A DNA stretch of 64,000 nucleotides, taken from NCBI GenBank assembly GCA_012927585.1, contig JABBOY010000003.1:186001-250000 (forward strand), read 5' to 3'. Below are positions 52,970 through 62,870 of this stretch, in pieces. The notes under the pieces are model-generated. The model saw only the letters and a list, made by a program, of their open reading frames with translations. It did no database searches and was not told the DNA's origin. This stretch comes from Glaciimonas sp. Lineage in GTDB: Bacteria > Pseudomonadota > Gammaproteobacteria > Burkholderiales > Burkholderiaceae_D. Numbering within the stretch: position 1 is the first letter of the stretch; each line of letters begins with the position of its first letter. A program made the position numbers and the translations under genes.

Positions 52970-53920
52970 ATGGCGCTCGAAAACTTGATGGTATTTGCCG
53001 GCAACGCCACGCCGGATCTGGCTATTGCAGTATGCAAACAGCTCGGCCTGTCCCTTGGCAAGGCTAGCGTTTCCAAGTTTTCGGACGGTGAAGTAATGGT
53101 CGAAATTAACGAAAACGTGCGCGGCAAGGACGTTTTCGTGCTGCAATCGACTTGCGCGCCGACCAACGACAATCTGATGGAACTGATCCTGATGGTCGAT
53201 GCTTTGAAACGTGCATCGGCCGGTCGGATTACTGCCGCCATTCCATATTTTGGCTACGCCCGCCAGGATCGCCGCCCACGCTCGGCGCGGGTCGCGATCT
53301 CGGCCAAGGTGGTAGCCAATATGCTGGAGCAAGCCGGCGTCGAGCGCGTCCTGATCATGGATTTGCACGCCGATCAGATCCAGGGATTTTTCAACATCCC
53401 GGTTGATAACATTTACGCTTCCACAGTTTTGCTGGGTGATTTGGTCAAGAAAAATTACGATGATTTACTCGTGGTTTCGCCCGACATCGGCGGCGTAGTC
53501 CGCGCTCGCGCGCTGGCCAAAAGACTCAACTGCGATCTCGCCATCATCGACAAGCGCCGCCCGAAAGCCAACGTATCCGAGGTGATGAATATCATCGGCG
53601 AAGTCGAAGGCCGCAACTGCGTGATCATGGATGACATGGTCGATACTGCGGGCACGCTGACCAAGGCGGCCGAAGCGCTCAAGGAGCGCGGCGCCAAGAA
53701 AGTACTGGCTTATTGCACTCATGCTGTTTTGTCCGGCCCGGCCATTGAGCGCATAGAAAATTCGCCGATAGATGAAGTGGTCGTAACCGACACCATTCCC
53801 CTGTCGGACGCGGCAAAAGCTTGCAGCAAGATCCGCCAGCTATCGTGCGCCGCCCTGCTGGCGGAAACCTTCCGCCGCATCACCAAGGGCGATTCAGTGA
53901 TGTCGCTGTTCGTGGAATAA
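52970..53920 (+). CDS. prs: Ribose-phosphate pyrophosphokinase (PRPP synthetase)
   Basis: A 316-residue enzyme that makes PRPP from ribose-5-phosphate and ATP for nucleotide, histidine and tryptophan synthesis. Landmarks: [40 protein letters not shown], the catalytic flexible-loop region [20 protein letters not shown], and the PRPP-binding loop [20 protein letters not shown]. Cytoplasmic. Length is the standard hexameric class I form. Separated from rplY by a structured 148-bp gap. Confidence 0.97.
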   Translation: MALENLMVFAGNATPDLAIAVCKQLGLSLGKASVSKFSDGEVMVEINENVRGKDVFVLQSTCAPTNDNLMELILMVDALKRASAGRITAAIPYFGYARQDRRPRSARVAISAKVVANMLEQAGVERVLIMDLHADQIQGFFNIPVDNIYASTVLLGDLVKKNYDDLLVVSPDIGGVVRARALAKRLNCDLAIIDKRRPKANVSEVMNIIGEVEGRNCVIMDDMVDTAGTLTKAAEALKERGAKKVLAYCTHAVLSGPAIERIENSPIDEVVVTDTIPLSDAAKACSKIRQLSCAALLAETFRRITKGDSVMSLFVE

Positions 53921-53975
53921 ACAAAACTACAAAGCAAGTTCGGCTGGGTTCAATCACGGGCTGAATACTGTAAAA

Positions 53976-54050
53976 GGGCATGGCAAATACTATGCCCACA
54001 CTTGGAATCCCCTGGTCGCGGGGGATTTATACCGCAAGGCACTGCCTTGC
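53976..54050 (+). promoter_or_regulatory. Three-hairpin leader upstream of rplY (possible L25 leader)
   Basis: Three consecutive hairpins: GGGCAT/ATGCCC (53976-53997), AATCCCC/GGGGATT (54006-54027) and GCAAGGCA/TGCCTTGC (54034-54050). The last ends 18 bp before the rplY start codon. Ribosomal protein leaders are known for L25 in gammaproteobacteria; this may be an analogous autoregulatory site or, for the first hairpins, the prs transcript end. Confidence 0.45.
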
Positions 54051-54068
54051 ATTATCTGGAGCTTCAAA

Positions 54069-54695
54069 ATGAAAGTTATCGCATTCAAACGCACTTTGCA
54101 GGGGACCGGAGCGAGCCGCCGCCTGCGCATTACCGGCCAAACGCCTGGTATCGTCTACGGCGGCACCGAGCCGGCAATCAGTCTTACACTGGATCACAAT
54201 GCGCTGTACCACGCATTGAAAAAAGAAGCATTTCACGCTTCGATCCTGGATCTCGAAATCGACGGCAAAGTTGAAAAAGTCTTGCTGCGCGATTTTCAGG
54301 TACACGCTTTCAAACAACTGGTGTTGCATGTCGACTTCCAGCGCGTTGATGCAAACCAGAAGATCCACGTCAAGGTGCCGCTGCATTTCATCAATGCAGA
54401 CATCGCCCCGGTCGTCAAACTGTCTGCCGGCATCGTCAGCCACGTCATGACAGAATTGGAAATTGCCTGCCTGCCGGCCAACCTGCCTGAGTCGATCACT
54501 GTCGACTTGGCAACACTGGAAGCGGGTGACTCAATCCACCTGTCAAGCATCGTGTTGCCGGAAGGCGTAAGCGCCATCGTGCATGGCGATGATCCAACCA
54601 TCGCAACCGGCATCATTCCTGCCGGCACGATTGCCAGCACAGATGCCGAAGCCGAAGCGGGTACCGATGCAGGTAAAGAAGCACCGGCAGCCTAA
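54069..54695 (+). CDS. rplY: 50S ribosomal protein L25 (CTC/TL5 form)
   Basis: A 208-residue 5S rRNA-binding protein of the long (general stress CTC) form: L25 domain at ~1-92 ([20 protein letters not shown], then [20 protein letters not shown]), TL5-like beta domain at ~95-185 ([20 protein letters not shown]) and an Ala/Glu-rich tail ending in KEAPAA. E. coli L25 has only the first domain. GGAG lies about 8 bases before the start. The prs-rplY-pth order is common in proteobacteria. Confidence 0.96.
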   Translation: MKVIAFKRTLQGTGASRRLRITGQTPGIVYGGTEPAISLTLDHNALYHALKKEAFHASILDLEIDGKVEKVLLRDFQVHAFKQLVLHVDFQRVDANQKIHVKVPLHFINADIAPVVKLSAGIVSHVMTELEIACLPANLPESITVDLATLEAGDSIHLSSIVLPEGVSAIVHGDDPTIATGIIPAGTIASTDAEAEAGTDAGKEAPAA

Positions 54696-54732
54696 GCTAT
54701 TGCGCTATTCGGCTGCTGCGGCCGAACCCAAG

Positions 54733-54760
54733 AACCCGTCATTCGTGGCGGGTTTTTTAT
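54733..54760 (+). terminator. Intrinsic terminator after rplY
   Basis: AACCCG/CGGGTT stem around a 10-nt loop, followed by TTTTTTATT. Confidence 0.85.
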
Positions 54761-54784
54761 TGCCTTAAAAAATTGTTACTATAA

Positions 54785-54818
54785 TGAGTACCATAAAAAG
54801 ATTGCCATCTACCGCATT
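54785..54818 (-). repeat. Dispersed ATGCGG...ACTC element, copy D (inverted)
   Basis: On the minus strand ATGCGGTAGATGGCAATCTT, then TTATGGTACTC and ATTATAGTAAC, resembling copy B (TTATTTTTTTGTAAC end). It lies between the rplY terminator and pth. Confidence 0.45.
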
Positions 54819-54952
54819 TATATAGAGCAATTTTAAAAATACTCACCGTTTATTTCAATCTCTATCTAATTTGATCCTGCTGCAGCCAGCGCAACCAATT
54901 GGACGCGCGCCCTTTCTCCGGGATAATCGCTTTTTTGCTCTAAAATCACACC

Positions 54953-55540
54953 ATGTCCATCCGTCTCATCGTCGGCCTCGGCAATCCTGGCCCAGAATAC
55001 GAACAAACGCGTCACAATGCCGGCTTTTGGCTGCTCGACAATCTGGCCAATTCAGTGGCGCACTGCCGATTGCAACGCGAATCACGCTTTAACGCACTGG
55101 TAGCGAAAACCAGTGTCGCCGGGCAGGAGGTATGGCTACTGGAACCGCAAACTTTCATGAACCGTTCCGGCCAGTCAGTCGGCGGTCTGGCGCGGTTCTA
55201 CAAAATCCTGCCGGAAGAAGTGCTGGTGGTGCATGACGAACTCGACATTGCCCCGGGCCTGGCTAAAATCAAGAAAGGCGGCTCGTCCGGCGGCCATAAC
55301 GGCTTGAAAGATATCAGCGCCGCGCTCGGCAGTCAGGATTACTGGCGCTTGCGCATTGGCATCGGCCATCCGCGTGCGCTGAATTTGCAGCAAGATGTAG
55401 TCGATTTCGTACTGCACCGGCCACGCAAAGAGGAGCAGATACTTATCGATGAAGCCATCGCCAAAAGCATCGATGTCATCCCGCTGCTGTGCGAAGGCAA
55501 ATTCGAAGCCGCCACGATGCAATTACATACCGCCAACTGA
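54953..55540 (+). CDS. pth: Peptidyl-tRNA hydrolase
   Basis: A 195-residue enzyme that releases tRNA from peptidyl-tRNA dropped by ribosomes. The N-terminus [20 protein letters not shown] contains the conserved Asn and catalytic His; [20 protein letters not shown] and [20 protein letters not shown] (catalytic Asp) follow, then GGHNGLKDI. Standard length. No strong ribosome site at the ATG, but homology begins exactly there. Confidence 0.96.
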   Translation: MSIRLIVGLGNPGPEYEQTRHNAGFWLLDNLANSVAHCRLQRESRFNALVAKTSVAGQEVWLLEPQTFMNRSGQSVGGLARFYKILPEEVLVVHDELDIAPGLAKIKKGGSSGGHNGLKDISAALGSQDYWRLRIGIGHPRALNLQQDVVDFVLHRPRKEEQILIDEAIAKSIDVIPLLCEGKFEAATMQLHTAN

Positions 55541-55643
55541 GAACTTCGCCGAAGCGCCTCTATATCCGACGCATAACCCTGCATCGGACCAGCAGCTGCC
55601 GGCGGTCGCGGCACTCTTATTTATTGGAGCAGCGTAATAGCTG

Positions 55644-55672
55644 TCGCGCGCCTCAGGCAACAGAGCGCGCGA
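55644..55672. terminator. Hairpin between convergent pth and small lipoprotein gene
   Basis: Perfect 8-bp stem TCGCGCGC/GCGCGCGA with a 13-nt loop, 3 bp from the lipoprotein stop codon. T-rich sequence follows on both sides, so it may end both transcripts. Confidence 0.55.
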
Positions 55673-55675
55673 TTG

Positions 55676-55873
55676 CTATTTCTTCGCATCGTTCGCCGAG
55701 TCCTGGATTTTCTCGCCTGCTTTTTGGATTTCCTGGCCTGCTTTCTGGGTCGCCTCATCAATGCTCTTGCCGGCGCGTTCGGCCGGACCTTCCGGTTTCT
55801 GGCAGGCCGACAAGCCGGTCAGCAAAATGATGCTAGCAAATACCGTAGCGATGGATTTGGTTGCCTGATTCAT
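55676..55873 (-). CDS. Small (65-residue) lipoprotein
   Basis: Encodes a lipoprotein signal (VFASIILLTGLSAC, acylated Cys24) and a short helical, charged mature part with 11-residue-like repeats (AGKSIDEATQKAGQEIQKAG). The repeats resemble LEA-like or YtxH/hyperosmotic-type small envelope proteins. A good AAAGGA ribosome site is about 8 bases before the ATG at 55873; longer upstream frame is not coding. Function unknown; possibly stress-related. Monocistronic, convergent with pth. Confidence 0.75.
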   Translation of the reverse strand: MNQATKSIATVFASIILLTGLSACQKPEGPAERAGKSIDEATQKAGQEIQKAGEKIQDSANDAKK

Positions 55874-56045
55874 TTTTTTTCCTTTGTAATGAATGAAACC
55901 CTGTCCCGCCCCGCCATCAATGACAGGTAACGACTGAATCGCGAACAGGGAGTAAGCGAGGCGGCCCAAGCCACCCTGCAGCAGGGCAGCCAAAGACAAT
56001 CTGATCATACTTGAAAGCGGCATAAAAATACTGATCGGAAGCGCT

Positions 56046-56450
56046 TCAGGGCAACCTGCAGGGGAATACCTCGACTTGCGGCGCCGCTGCCGGCGGCCCG
56101 ACCAAATCCGCCAACCCGCGGCAACTGCCGTCCCAGCAGATACTGTAATCGGCCACATAATCCGAGCGCGCCAAATGCAGCCGGCCGAGCGGCGCCAGCA
56201 GCGGCTGGTAATGCCAGACGCCGTCCGCCAGCACGGCATTGGGCGGCGGCTCCATGCCGGCGCCGGAGCCGCGGATGCGCGCCTCGGTCAACTGCAGGCG
56301 GGCGCCGTCGGCAGTTTGCAGCACCTGATAATCCTCTTCCCAGAGAATTTTTTCGATCGAATGGGTCCAGGCCAGGGTGAACCCCTGCAGCGGCAAGCTG
56401 GCGGTCAGTCCTGCCGTCAATCCCACCGCCGCCAGGCAAATGCCGATCAT
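56046..56450 (-). CDS. DUF1850-family protein of the TRAP operon
   Basis: A 134-residue exported or anchored protein. LQGFTLAWTHSIEKILWEED then TEARIRGSGAGMEPPPNAVL and VWHYQP is the DUF1850 signature, with an N-terminal hydrophobic segment. DUF1850 genes are regularly found with TAXI-TRAP transporters; the role is unknown. I start at the ATG at 56450, whose ATGA overlaps the stop of the TRAP permease gene, showing coupling; the longer frame upstream is a shadow of the permease gene. Confidence 0.8.
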   Translation of the reverse strand: MIGICLAAVGLTAGLTASLPLQGFTLAWTHSIEKILWEEDYQVLQTADGARLQLTEARIRGSGAGMEPPPNAVLADGVWHYQPLLAPLGRLHLARSDYVADYSICWDGSCRGLADLVGPPAAAPQVEVFPCRLP

Positions 56451-58504
56451 GCAAGGGCAAGCCGGCGTTTTTGCCAGACATGCCAGACCGCGAACAGTGC
56501 TGCCATCATGAAGCCGATCTGGTCGGTCAGCGGCACCGCCGCCACCAGCATCAGCGCGGCGACACCGGTAAACACCCGTTCGTGTAATTTCAGCGGCGTC
56601 AGCAGATAGCCCACTGCGGTGGCGCCCCACAGGGCGATCGCCAGCAACGCTTTGCCGACGATATAGATTACCGCTGCCGCACTCCACTCACCCTGCAGCA
56701 TCAGCGCCGGCGTGTAGACCGCCATGTACGGAATCACGAAACCGGCGATCGCGATCTGAGTCGCCTTGACGCCGATGCGCATTGGCGAGGCCTTGGCGAT
56801 CGACGCCGCGGCAAACGCCGCCAATGCCACCGGCGGCGTCAGATCGGCCATGATGCCGAAATAGAACACAAACATATGCGAGACGATCAGCGGCACACCG
56901 AGACTGAGCAACGCCGGCGCCGCAATCGAACTGGTAATGATGTAGTTCGGAATGGTCGGAATCCCCATACCCAGAATCAGGCACACGATCATCGTCAGGA
57001 ACAACGATAGAAACAGACTTTTTTCACCGACCGTCAAAATGAAGCCGGCAAAACTGGAGGCGGCCCCGGTCAGTGTCAACACCCCGATGATCACGCCAAC
57101 CACCGCACAGGCCATGCCAACCGGCAGCGCCTGCTTGGCGCCGTCGATCAGGCTGGCGCGGATCGTGCGCAAGGTGTCGCGGCCGCCCTTGACCCGGAAG
57201 CACACCAGCACCAGCAGCGCAATCACGGCCAGGATCGCATAAATGCCGAACTCCAGGAAGGTTGCCGCCGCCAAGCCCAGCCCAACCCAGAACACGTAGC
57301 GAAATGCCATGCTGGACACGCGCGCTGCCACCGCCGCACCGAGAATCAGGATTACGGTCAGCGCCAGTCCGGTCAGGCCAGCGAACATCGGCGTAAAGCC
57401 GTGGAACAGCATTCCGACCAGCGCTGCCAGCGGCAACACCAGATACCAATTCTCTTTCAGCGCCTTGAGCGGACTCGGGCACTGGTCTTTCGGCAGGCCG
57501 ATCAGGCCCATGCGGCCCGCTTCCAGATGCACCATCCAGAACGCGGTCACGTAATACAACGTCGCCGGAATCACCGCCGCCTTGACGATTTCCACATACG
57601 GCACGTTCAACGTTTCAGCCATGATGAACGCCACCGCACCCATTACCGGCGGCATGATCTGGCCCCCCATCGATGCAGTTGCTTCGACCGCGCCGGCAAA
57701 TACCGAGCTGTAGCCGAAACGCTTCATCAGCGGGATCGTGAACTGGCCGACGGTCAGCACGTTGGCCACGCCGGAGCCGGAGATCATGCCCATGAAACCG
57801 GATGAAATTACCGCTACCTTGGCCGGTCCGCCCTTGGACTGGCCGACCAGACCAAGCGCGATCGAGTTGAACAAATTGATCATGCCGGCATGTTCCAGGA
57901 ATGCGCCGAACAGGATGAACAAGAAAATATAGGTGGCAGATACCATGATCGGAATGCCGAGAATGCCCTCGGTGCCGAGAAACAACTGGCTGACGATCTG
58001 ATCGAAGCCGTATCCGCGATGCCCGAGCGGCGACGGCAGATATTGCCCGAATAAGCCATACAGCAGAAACGTGCCGCACACGATCGGCAGCGCCCACCCG
58101 AGCATGCGTCGGGCGGCTTCAAATACCAGCACGATCATGATCGCGCCGACCACCAGATCGGCGCTGCTCGGATCGCCCGAGCGCTGAATCAGGTCGCCTT
58201 CGAAAACCCAGTGATAGAACGACAGTCCGAAACCGGTCATCCCCAGCAGCCAGTCATGCCAGGCGACCGAAGTCAACTTGCCGCTCTTGCAAGCGGGATA
58301 AATCAAGAAGGTGAGCAACAGCAGGAAACCGACATGCAGCGAACGGATCGTGAGCGACGATAACGGGTGAAAACCGGCGACGATCAATTGATACGTCGAG
58401 AACGTCAGTGCCGCCGCAATCAGGATCTTCAGCGCAATGCCGCCGAGTGTACGTTGCGCGCCATGTTCCTGGAATTCTTCGACAGGGGTATTAAGGGAAG
58501 ACAT
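56447..58504 (-). CDS. TRAP transporter permease, fused 4TM/12TM (DctQ-DctM)
   Basis: A 685-residue membrane protein joining the small (4 TM) and large (12 TM) TRAP subunits. Large-subunit motifs: FGAFLEHAGMINLFNSIALG, GLVGQSKGGPAKVAVISSGF and GMISGSGVANVLTVGQFTIP, then EATASMGGQIMPPVMGAVAF. It should import an organic acid (possibly dicarboxylate or glutamate-like) with sodium, fed by the TAXI binding protein encoded 73 bp upstream. Substrate not deducible. Confidence 0.92.
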   Translation of the reverse strand: MSSLNTPVEEFQEHGAQRTLGGIALKILIAAALTFSTYQLIVAGFHPLSSLTIRSLHVGFLLLLTFLIYPACKSGKLTSVAWHDWLLGMTGFGLSFYHWVFEGDLIQRSGDPSSADLVVGAIMIVLVFEAARRMLGWALPIVCGTFLLYGLFGQYLPSPLGHRGYGFDQIVSQLFLGTEGILGIPIMVSATYIFLFILFGAFLEHAGMINLFNSIALGLVGQSKGGPAKVAVISSGFMGMISGSGVANVLTVGQFTIPLMKRFGYSSVFAGAVEATASMGGQIMPPVMGAVAFIMAETLNVPYVEIVKAAVIPATLYYVTAFWMVHLEAGRMGLIGLPKDQCPSPLKALKENWYLVLPLAALVGMLFHGFTPMFAGLTGLALTVILILGAAVAARVSSMAFRYVFWVGLGLAAATFLEFGIYAILAVIALLVLVCFRVKGGRDTLRTIRASLIDGAKQALPVGMACAVVGVIIGVLTLTGAASSFAGFILTVGEKSLFLSLFLTMIVCLILGMGIPTIPNYIITSSIAAPALLSLGVPLIVSHMFVFYFGIMADLTPPVALAAFAAASIAKASPMRIGVKATQIAIAGFVIPYMAVYTPALMLQGEWSAAAVIYIVGKALLAIALWGATAVGYLLTPLKLHERVFTGVAALMLVAAVPLTDQIGFMMAALFAVWHVWQKRRLALA

Positions 58505-58577
58505 GTTTGAGGTGCTCCAGTGCGTGTGAACGGGGAGTCATGACTGCCCTCCCCGCTATACCTTACCTGCAGCCTGC

Positions 58578-59537
58578 TTACTTGATCAGACCGATTTCGC
58601 GGTAGTACTTCACGGCGCCCGGATGCAGCGGCAGAGGCATGCCGACCAGAGCAGTTTCCTTGCGGATCGACTTGGCGGCAGCATGCGCCGCCGTCAGATG
58701 ATCCAGGTTTTCAAACATGCTCTTGGTCATTTTGTATACGGTGTCGGTCGGCACCCCTTCATGCGTCACCAAAAAATTCTGCACATACGCGGTCGGCACA
58801 TTGGTGGTCTGACCTTCATAGGTATTAGCCGGCACCACACCGGACTGGTAGGCCGGATCGCCGACTTTGGACACCACATCGGCCGGAATCGGCACCACCA
58901 CGATTTTGACCGAAGTGGCGAGGTCGCGCAGCGACGACACACCCAGTCCAGCCGACTGCAGCGTGGCATCGAGTTGGCGGTTCTTCATTAGCTCCACCGA
59001 TTCACCGAATGGCAGGTATTCCACTTTGGCGAAATCTTTGTAAGCCAGGCCGGCAGCCTTGAAAATTGCACGCGCGTTCAGTTCGGTGCCGGATTTCGGC
59101 GCGCCGACCGCGATGCGCTTGCCCTTTAGATCAGCCAGAGTTTTGATGCCGGAATCGGCCGATGCCACGATCTGGATATAGTTCGGGTAAATGCCAGCCA
59201 GACCGCGCAGTTTTCTGAGCGGCGTCTTGAAACCGGCTTCGGCATCGCCCTTCCAGGCATCCGACAACGCGTCGCCCAGCGTGAAGCCGAGTTCCCCGCG
59301 ACCGGCTTGCAACAGATTCAGGTTTTCGGCGGAAGCCTTGGTCGCCTGCACGGAGGTTTTTACATCCGGCATCGCCTTCGCGTAAATCTGCGACAGCGCC
59401 ACCCCCATCGGGTAATACACGCCGCTGGTACCGCCGGTGAGTACATTGATGAATTGCTGCTGCGCCTGGGCCGGGCCGGCCGCCAGCATTGCGACACTAG
59501 CCATCGCCAGCAGTCTGCGCAAAATTATTATTTTCAT
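58578..59537 (-). CDS. TAXI-family TRAP solute-binding protein
   Basis: A 319-residue periplasmic binding protein: signal peptide MASVAMLAAGPAQAQ, then the TAXI signature INVLTGGTSGVYYPMGVALS, and ASAENLNLLQAGRGELGFTL and KGKRIAVGAPKSGTELNARA. First gene of a three-gene operon with the fused permease and DUF1850. TAXI proteins bind small carboxylates in a few studied cases. Confidence 0.93.
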   Translation of the reverse strand: MKIIILRRLLAMASVAMLAAGPAQAQQQFINVLTGGTSGVYYPMGVALSQIYAKAMPDVKTSVQATKASAENLNLLQAGRGELGFTLGDALSDAWKGDAEAGFKTPLRKLRGLAGIYPNYIQIVASADSGIKTLADLKGKRIAVGAPKSGTELNARAIFKAAGLAYKDFAKVEYLPFGESVELMKNRQLDATLQSAGLGVSSLRDLATSVKIVVVPIPADVVSKVGDPAYQSGVVPANTYEGQTTNVPTAYVQNFLVTHEGVPTDTVYKMTKSMFENLDHLTAAHAAAKSIRKETALVGMPLPLHPGAVKYYREIGLIK

Positions 59538-59639
59538 TATTGTCCCCTAAAGTTGGTAAGTCAGGCAAAAAGCCTATCTGCATTCTACGAGCAGAAGCCG
59601 CGCCATGAGTGGAAAATACGATCGCACACGCGCAGCAGG

Positions 59640-61079
59640 TCAGGGTTCGCCGATCCGCATGATTTTCAATGCGTTGGTGCCGCCGGCTTGCCCCATCGGG
59701 TCGCCCCAGGTGGCGACGATCAAGTCGCCGTTTTGTACGATTCCTTTCAACAGCAGCAATGCTTCAGTCGCTTTCAACACCTCTTCGCAATCATTCGACG
59801 GCATTATTCCCAGTGTGCGCACATTGCGGTACAAGGCAACCTTGCGTTGGGTTGCAACACTGGAGGTAATGGCAAAAATCGGGATGTCGATATTATTTCG
59901 GCTCATCCAGAGCGCGGTCGCGCCGGATTCGGTCAATGCCGCGATTGCCTTGACCCGCAGATGGTACGCCGTAAACAAGGCTCCATACGCAATCGATTGA
60001 TCGATGCGGGTGAAGGTCAGATTGAGGAAATCGGCATCGAGCTTGCAGGCATCCGATTTTTCCGCTTCAACGCAAATCGCAGCCATTGCGGTGACGGTTT
60101 CAATCGGATATCTGCCCACGGCAGTTTCTGCCGAAGTCATCACCGCATCGGTGCCATCCAGCACCGCATTGGCGACATCCGACACTTCGGCGCGCGTCGG
60201 GATAGCATTGACCACCATCGACTCCATCATTTGGGTGGCGGTGATAGTCAGCTTGTTGGATGCGCGCGCCATTTTTATCATGCGTTTTTGCAGTCCGGGT
60301 ACTGTCGCGTTGCCGACTTCCACCGCCAGATCGCCACGAGCGACCATGATGCCATCGGCAGCATCGATGATTTCCTGCAATACCGGGATCGCCTCGGCGC
60401 GCTCGATTTTGGCAATCATCAGCGGCTTGTGGCCATAGGCCTCGCCGGCACTATTGGCCAGTTGCCGCGCCATTTCCATGTCGGCCGCATTTTTCGGGAA
60501 CGATACTGCAACATAATCAGCCTGGAAACGCATCGCAGTCTTGATGTCCTCCATATCCTTGGCCGTTAGCGCCGGCGCAGACAAGCCGCCGCCCTGGCGG
60601 TTGATACCCTTGTTGTTCGACAGCACACCACCGGTTTTCACCCTGGTATGGATCGCGCTGCCGATCACTTTATCCACCACCAGCACGATCAGACCATCGT
60701 TCAGTAACAGCACATCCGCCGGTTTCAGGTCGCGCGGCAATTCTTTATAGTCGAGTCCAACCCGCTCCTGATTACCCAGTTCGCAAGCGGCATCAAGGAT
60801 AAATGGATCACCATCATTGAGTTCGATCTGACCGTTCTCGAACTTGCCGACCCGGATTTTAGGTCCTTGCAGATCGGCCATGATGGCAATTTCTCGTCCG
60901 CAGGCGGCTGCCGCCTGACGCACCAGGTTGGCACGATCAATCTGATCCTGAGCCTTGCCGTGGGAAAAATTCAGGCGTACCACATCCACTCCGGCTGCAA
61001 TCATGCGGATGAGTGTATTCAGATCGTTTGAAGCGGGGCCGATGGTGGCGACTATTTTAGTGGCACGGCTCAAGGTCAT
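59640..61079 (-). CDS. pyk: Pyruvate kinase
   Basis: A 479-residue glycolytic enzyme converting PEP and ADP to pyruvate and ATP. ATKIVATIGPASNDLNTLIR and GVDVVRLNFSHGKAQ at the N-terminus, the active-site strand MIAKIERAEAIPVLQEIIDA, metal-site DGIMVARGDLAVEVG and TKMTES-type helix TATQMMESMVVNAIPTRAEV are all intact. C-terminal allosteric domain present, as in PykA. Separated from glpK by 164 bp with no clear leader. Confidence 0.97.
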   Translation of the reverse strand: MTLSRATKIVATIGPASNDLNTLIRMIAAGVDVVRLNFSHGKAQDQIDRANLVRQAAAACGREIAIMADLQGPKIRVGKFENGQIELNDGDPFILDAACELGNQERVGLDYKELPRDLKPADVLLLNDGLIVLVVDKVIGSAIHTRVKTGGVLSNNKGINRQGGGLSAPALTAKDMEDIKTAMRFQADYVAVSFPKNAADMEMARQLANSAGEAYGHKPLMIAKIERAEAIPVLQEIIDAADGIMVARGDLAVEVGNATVPGLQKRMIKMARASNKLTITATQMMESMVVNAIPTRAEVSDVANAVLDGTDAVMTSAETAVGRYPIETVTAMAAICVEAEKSDACKLDADFLNLTFTRIDQSIAYGALFTAYHLRVKAIAALTESGATALWMSRNNIDIPIFAITSSVATQRKVALYRNVRTLGIMPSNDCEEVLKATEALLLLKGIVQNGDLIVATWGDPMGQAGGTNALKIMRIGEP

Positions 61080-61243
61080 TTCGAAATTTCCTTTGCATTA
61101 GCGGAGACAACGTTCACAGGTGTAGTAATTTTTGAATAAAAAAACAATTTACGGGTTAACGATATTAAATCGGGCTTCAGATGTAGCGAATATACGTAAA
61201 ATTTATTATTCGCATAGACAGGCGCCAAACCTGCCCTGACGGA

Positions 61244-62743
61244 TCAACCTAGGGCGGGTTTGGAACCCGCTCCTACGACGCCGATGGCGGTCTCCCATCT
61301 TTGCATCAGTGCCTGGGCTTGATCGCGGCTGATCGCAGGTTCGAACACACGGTCAACCCGCCATTGCGATTCCAGCTCTGCGGTGTTGCGGTACATGCCG
61401 ATTGCCAGGCCGGCCAGGTAAGCGGCGCCGAGCGCGGTGGTTTCGGTGACTTGCGGCCGAATCACCGGGATGCCGAGCAAGTCGGCTTGAAATTGCAGCA
61501 ACAGCGCATTGGCGCAGGCGCCGCCATCGACCCGCAATTCGGCAATTGGCGACGCTGCATCGCGCAGCATGGCCTGCAACAGCGCGGCACTCTGGAACGC
61601 GATCGACTCCAGCGCCGCACGGGCGATATGGGCGACCGTGCTGCCGCGGCTGAGGCCCAGAATCGCGCCCTTGGCGGATGGTATCCAGTATGGCGCGCCC
61701 AGACCGGTAAAGGCCGGTACAAAGACCACGCCATCGGAATCCGGCACCGAGGCGGCAAGCGCTTCAATGTCTGCCGAATCCTTGATTGCCTTGAGGCCGT
61801 CGCGCAGCCATTGCACCACCGCGCCGCCGATGAAGACGCTGCCTTCCAGCGCATATTGCTTGTTGCTGCCAATCTGGCAGGCGGCAGTGCTGATCAGCCC
61901 GTTTTTCGAGTCGGCGCAAACTTCCCCGGTATTGAGCAGCATAAAGCAACCGGTGCCGTAGGTATTCTTGGCCATGCCCGGCTTAAAGCAAGCCTGCCCA
62001 AATAGCGCCGCTTGCTGGTCGCCGGCGATGCCGCCGATGGTCACCGAATGGCCTAGCCACTGCGGGTCGGTGGCGCCAAAGATGTGGCTCGACGGATGCA
62101 CTTGCGGCAGCACCTCAGGCGGGATATCCAGCCATTGCAGTAATTCTTCATCCCAGCAGCCATCGTGGATATTCCACAGCATGGTGCGCGAGGCGTTGGT
62201 CACATCGGTCGCGTGCAGGCGGCCGCAGCTTAGGTTCCAGACCAGCCATGCATCGACGGTGCCGAATGCCAGTTCGCCGCGTCTGGCGCGCTCGCGTGCG
62301 CCGCTGACATGGTCGAGTATCCATTTCAGCTTGGAGGCCGAAAAATACGGATCCAGCACCAGGCCGGTCTTGCGGCGGATGCTGTCGGCTAATCCTTTGG
62401 CGCGCAACTCTGCGCACAATGCTTCGGTGCGGCGGTCTTGCCAGACAATCGCATTGAAGATCGGTCTGCCGCTGCTGCGTTCCCACACCAGTGTGGTTTC
62501 ACGCTGGTTGGCGATGCCCAGAGCGGCTAATTCATCGGCCCTGATACCGGCCTTGGCCAACACCATCCGGCAAGTCGCAAGCTGGCTTTGCCACAGCTCC
62601 ATCGGGTCATGTTCGACCCAACCCGGCTGGGGAAATATTTGCTTGAATTCCTGCTGCGCGGTGGCAACAATTTCACCGCCGTCGTTGAACACGATGCTGC
62701 GCGAACTCGATGTGCCCTGATCCAATGCGAGCAAATAAGCCAT
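61244..62743 (-). CDS. glpK: Glycerol kinase
   Basis: A ~499-residue FGGY kinase that makes glycerol-3-phosphate. N-terminal ATP site [20 protein letters not shown], glycerol-binding [19 protein letters not shown], and FGGY-C motif [20 protein letters not shown] with [21 protein letters not shown] start at the ATG at 62743; an upstream ATG at 62758 adds five non-conserved residues. The last ten residues come from a REP palindrome. Next to an ABC-type binding-protein gene, which suggests ABC rather than GlpF uptake of glycerol. Confidence 0.96.
   Translation of the reverse strand: MAYLLALDQGTSSSRSIVFNDGGEIVATAQQEFKQIFPQPGWVEHDPMELWQSQLATCRMVLAKAGIRADELAALGIANQRETTLVWERSSGRPIFNAIVWQDRRTEALCAELRAKGLADSIRRKTGLVLDPYFSASKLKWILDHVSGARERARRGELAFGTVDAWLVWNLSCGRLHATDVTNASRTMLWNIHDGCWDEELLQWLDIPPEVLPQVHPSSHIFGATDPQWLGHSVTIGGIAGDQQAALFGQACFKPGMAKNTYGTGCFMLLNTGEVCADSKNGLISTAACQIGSNKQYALEGSVFIGGAVVQWLRDGLKAIKDSADIEALAASVPDSDGVVFVPAFTGLGAPYWIPSAKGAILGLSRGSTVAHIARAALESIAFQSAALLQAMLRDAASPIAELRVDGGACANALLLQFQADLLGIPVIRPQVTETTALGAAYLAGLAIGMYRNTAELESQWRVDRVFEPAISRDQAQALMQRWETAIGVVGAGSKPALG
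61251..61274. repeat. REP-like palindrome at the 3' end of glpK
   Basis: GCGGGTT-TGG-AACCCGC flanked by AGG/CCT. It lies inside the coding frame and encodes the last ten residues of glycerol kinase ([10 protein letters not shown]), with the stop five bases beyond. Confidence 0.8.
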
Positions 62744-62870
62744 GCCTATTTCCATCAAAATAAGATCGCTTTTTGCAAAGGCGACGGGTTAATCAATTGT
62801 AAATACAATCAATAACACCAACCCGAACTGCCCGGGTTGGCGTCGCTTTGATGCCACTTGATGTTTCAGG

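Noticed and set aside
55874-56239. Upstream extension of the small lipoprotein frame
   Set aside because: Lies antisense-frame to and inside the DUF1850 gene region, is Arg/Trp-rich, and the lipoprotein has its own ribosome site and signal peptide start at 55873.
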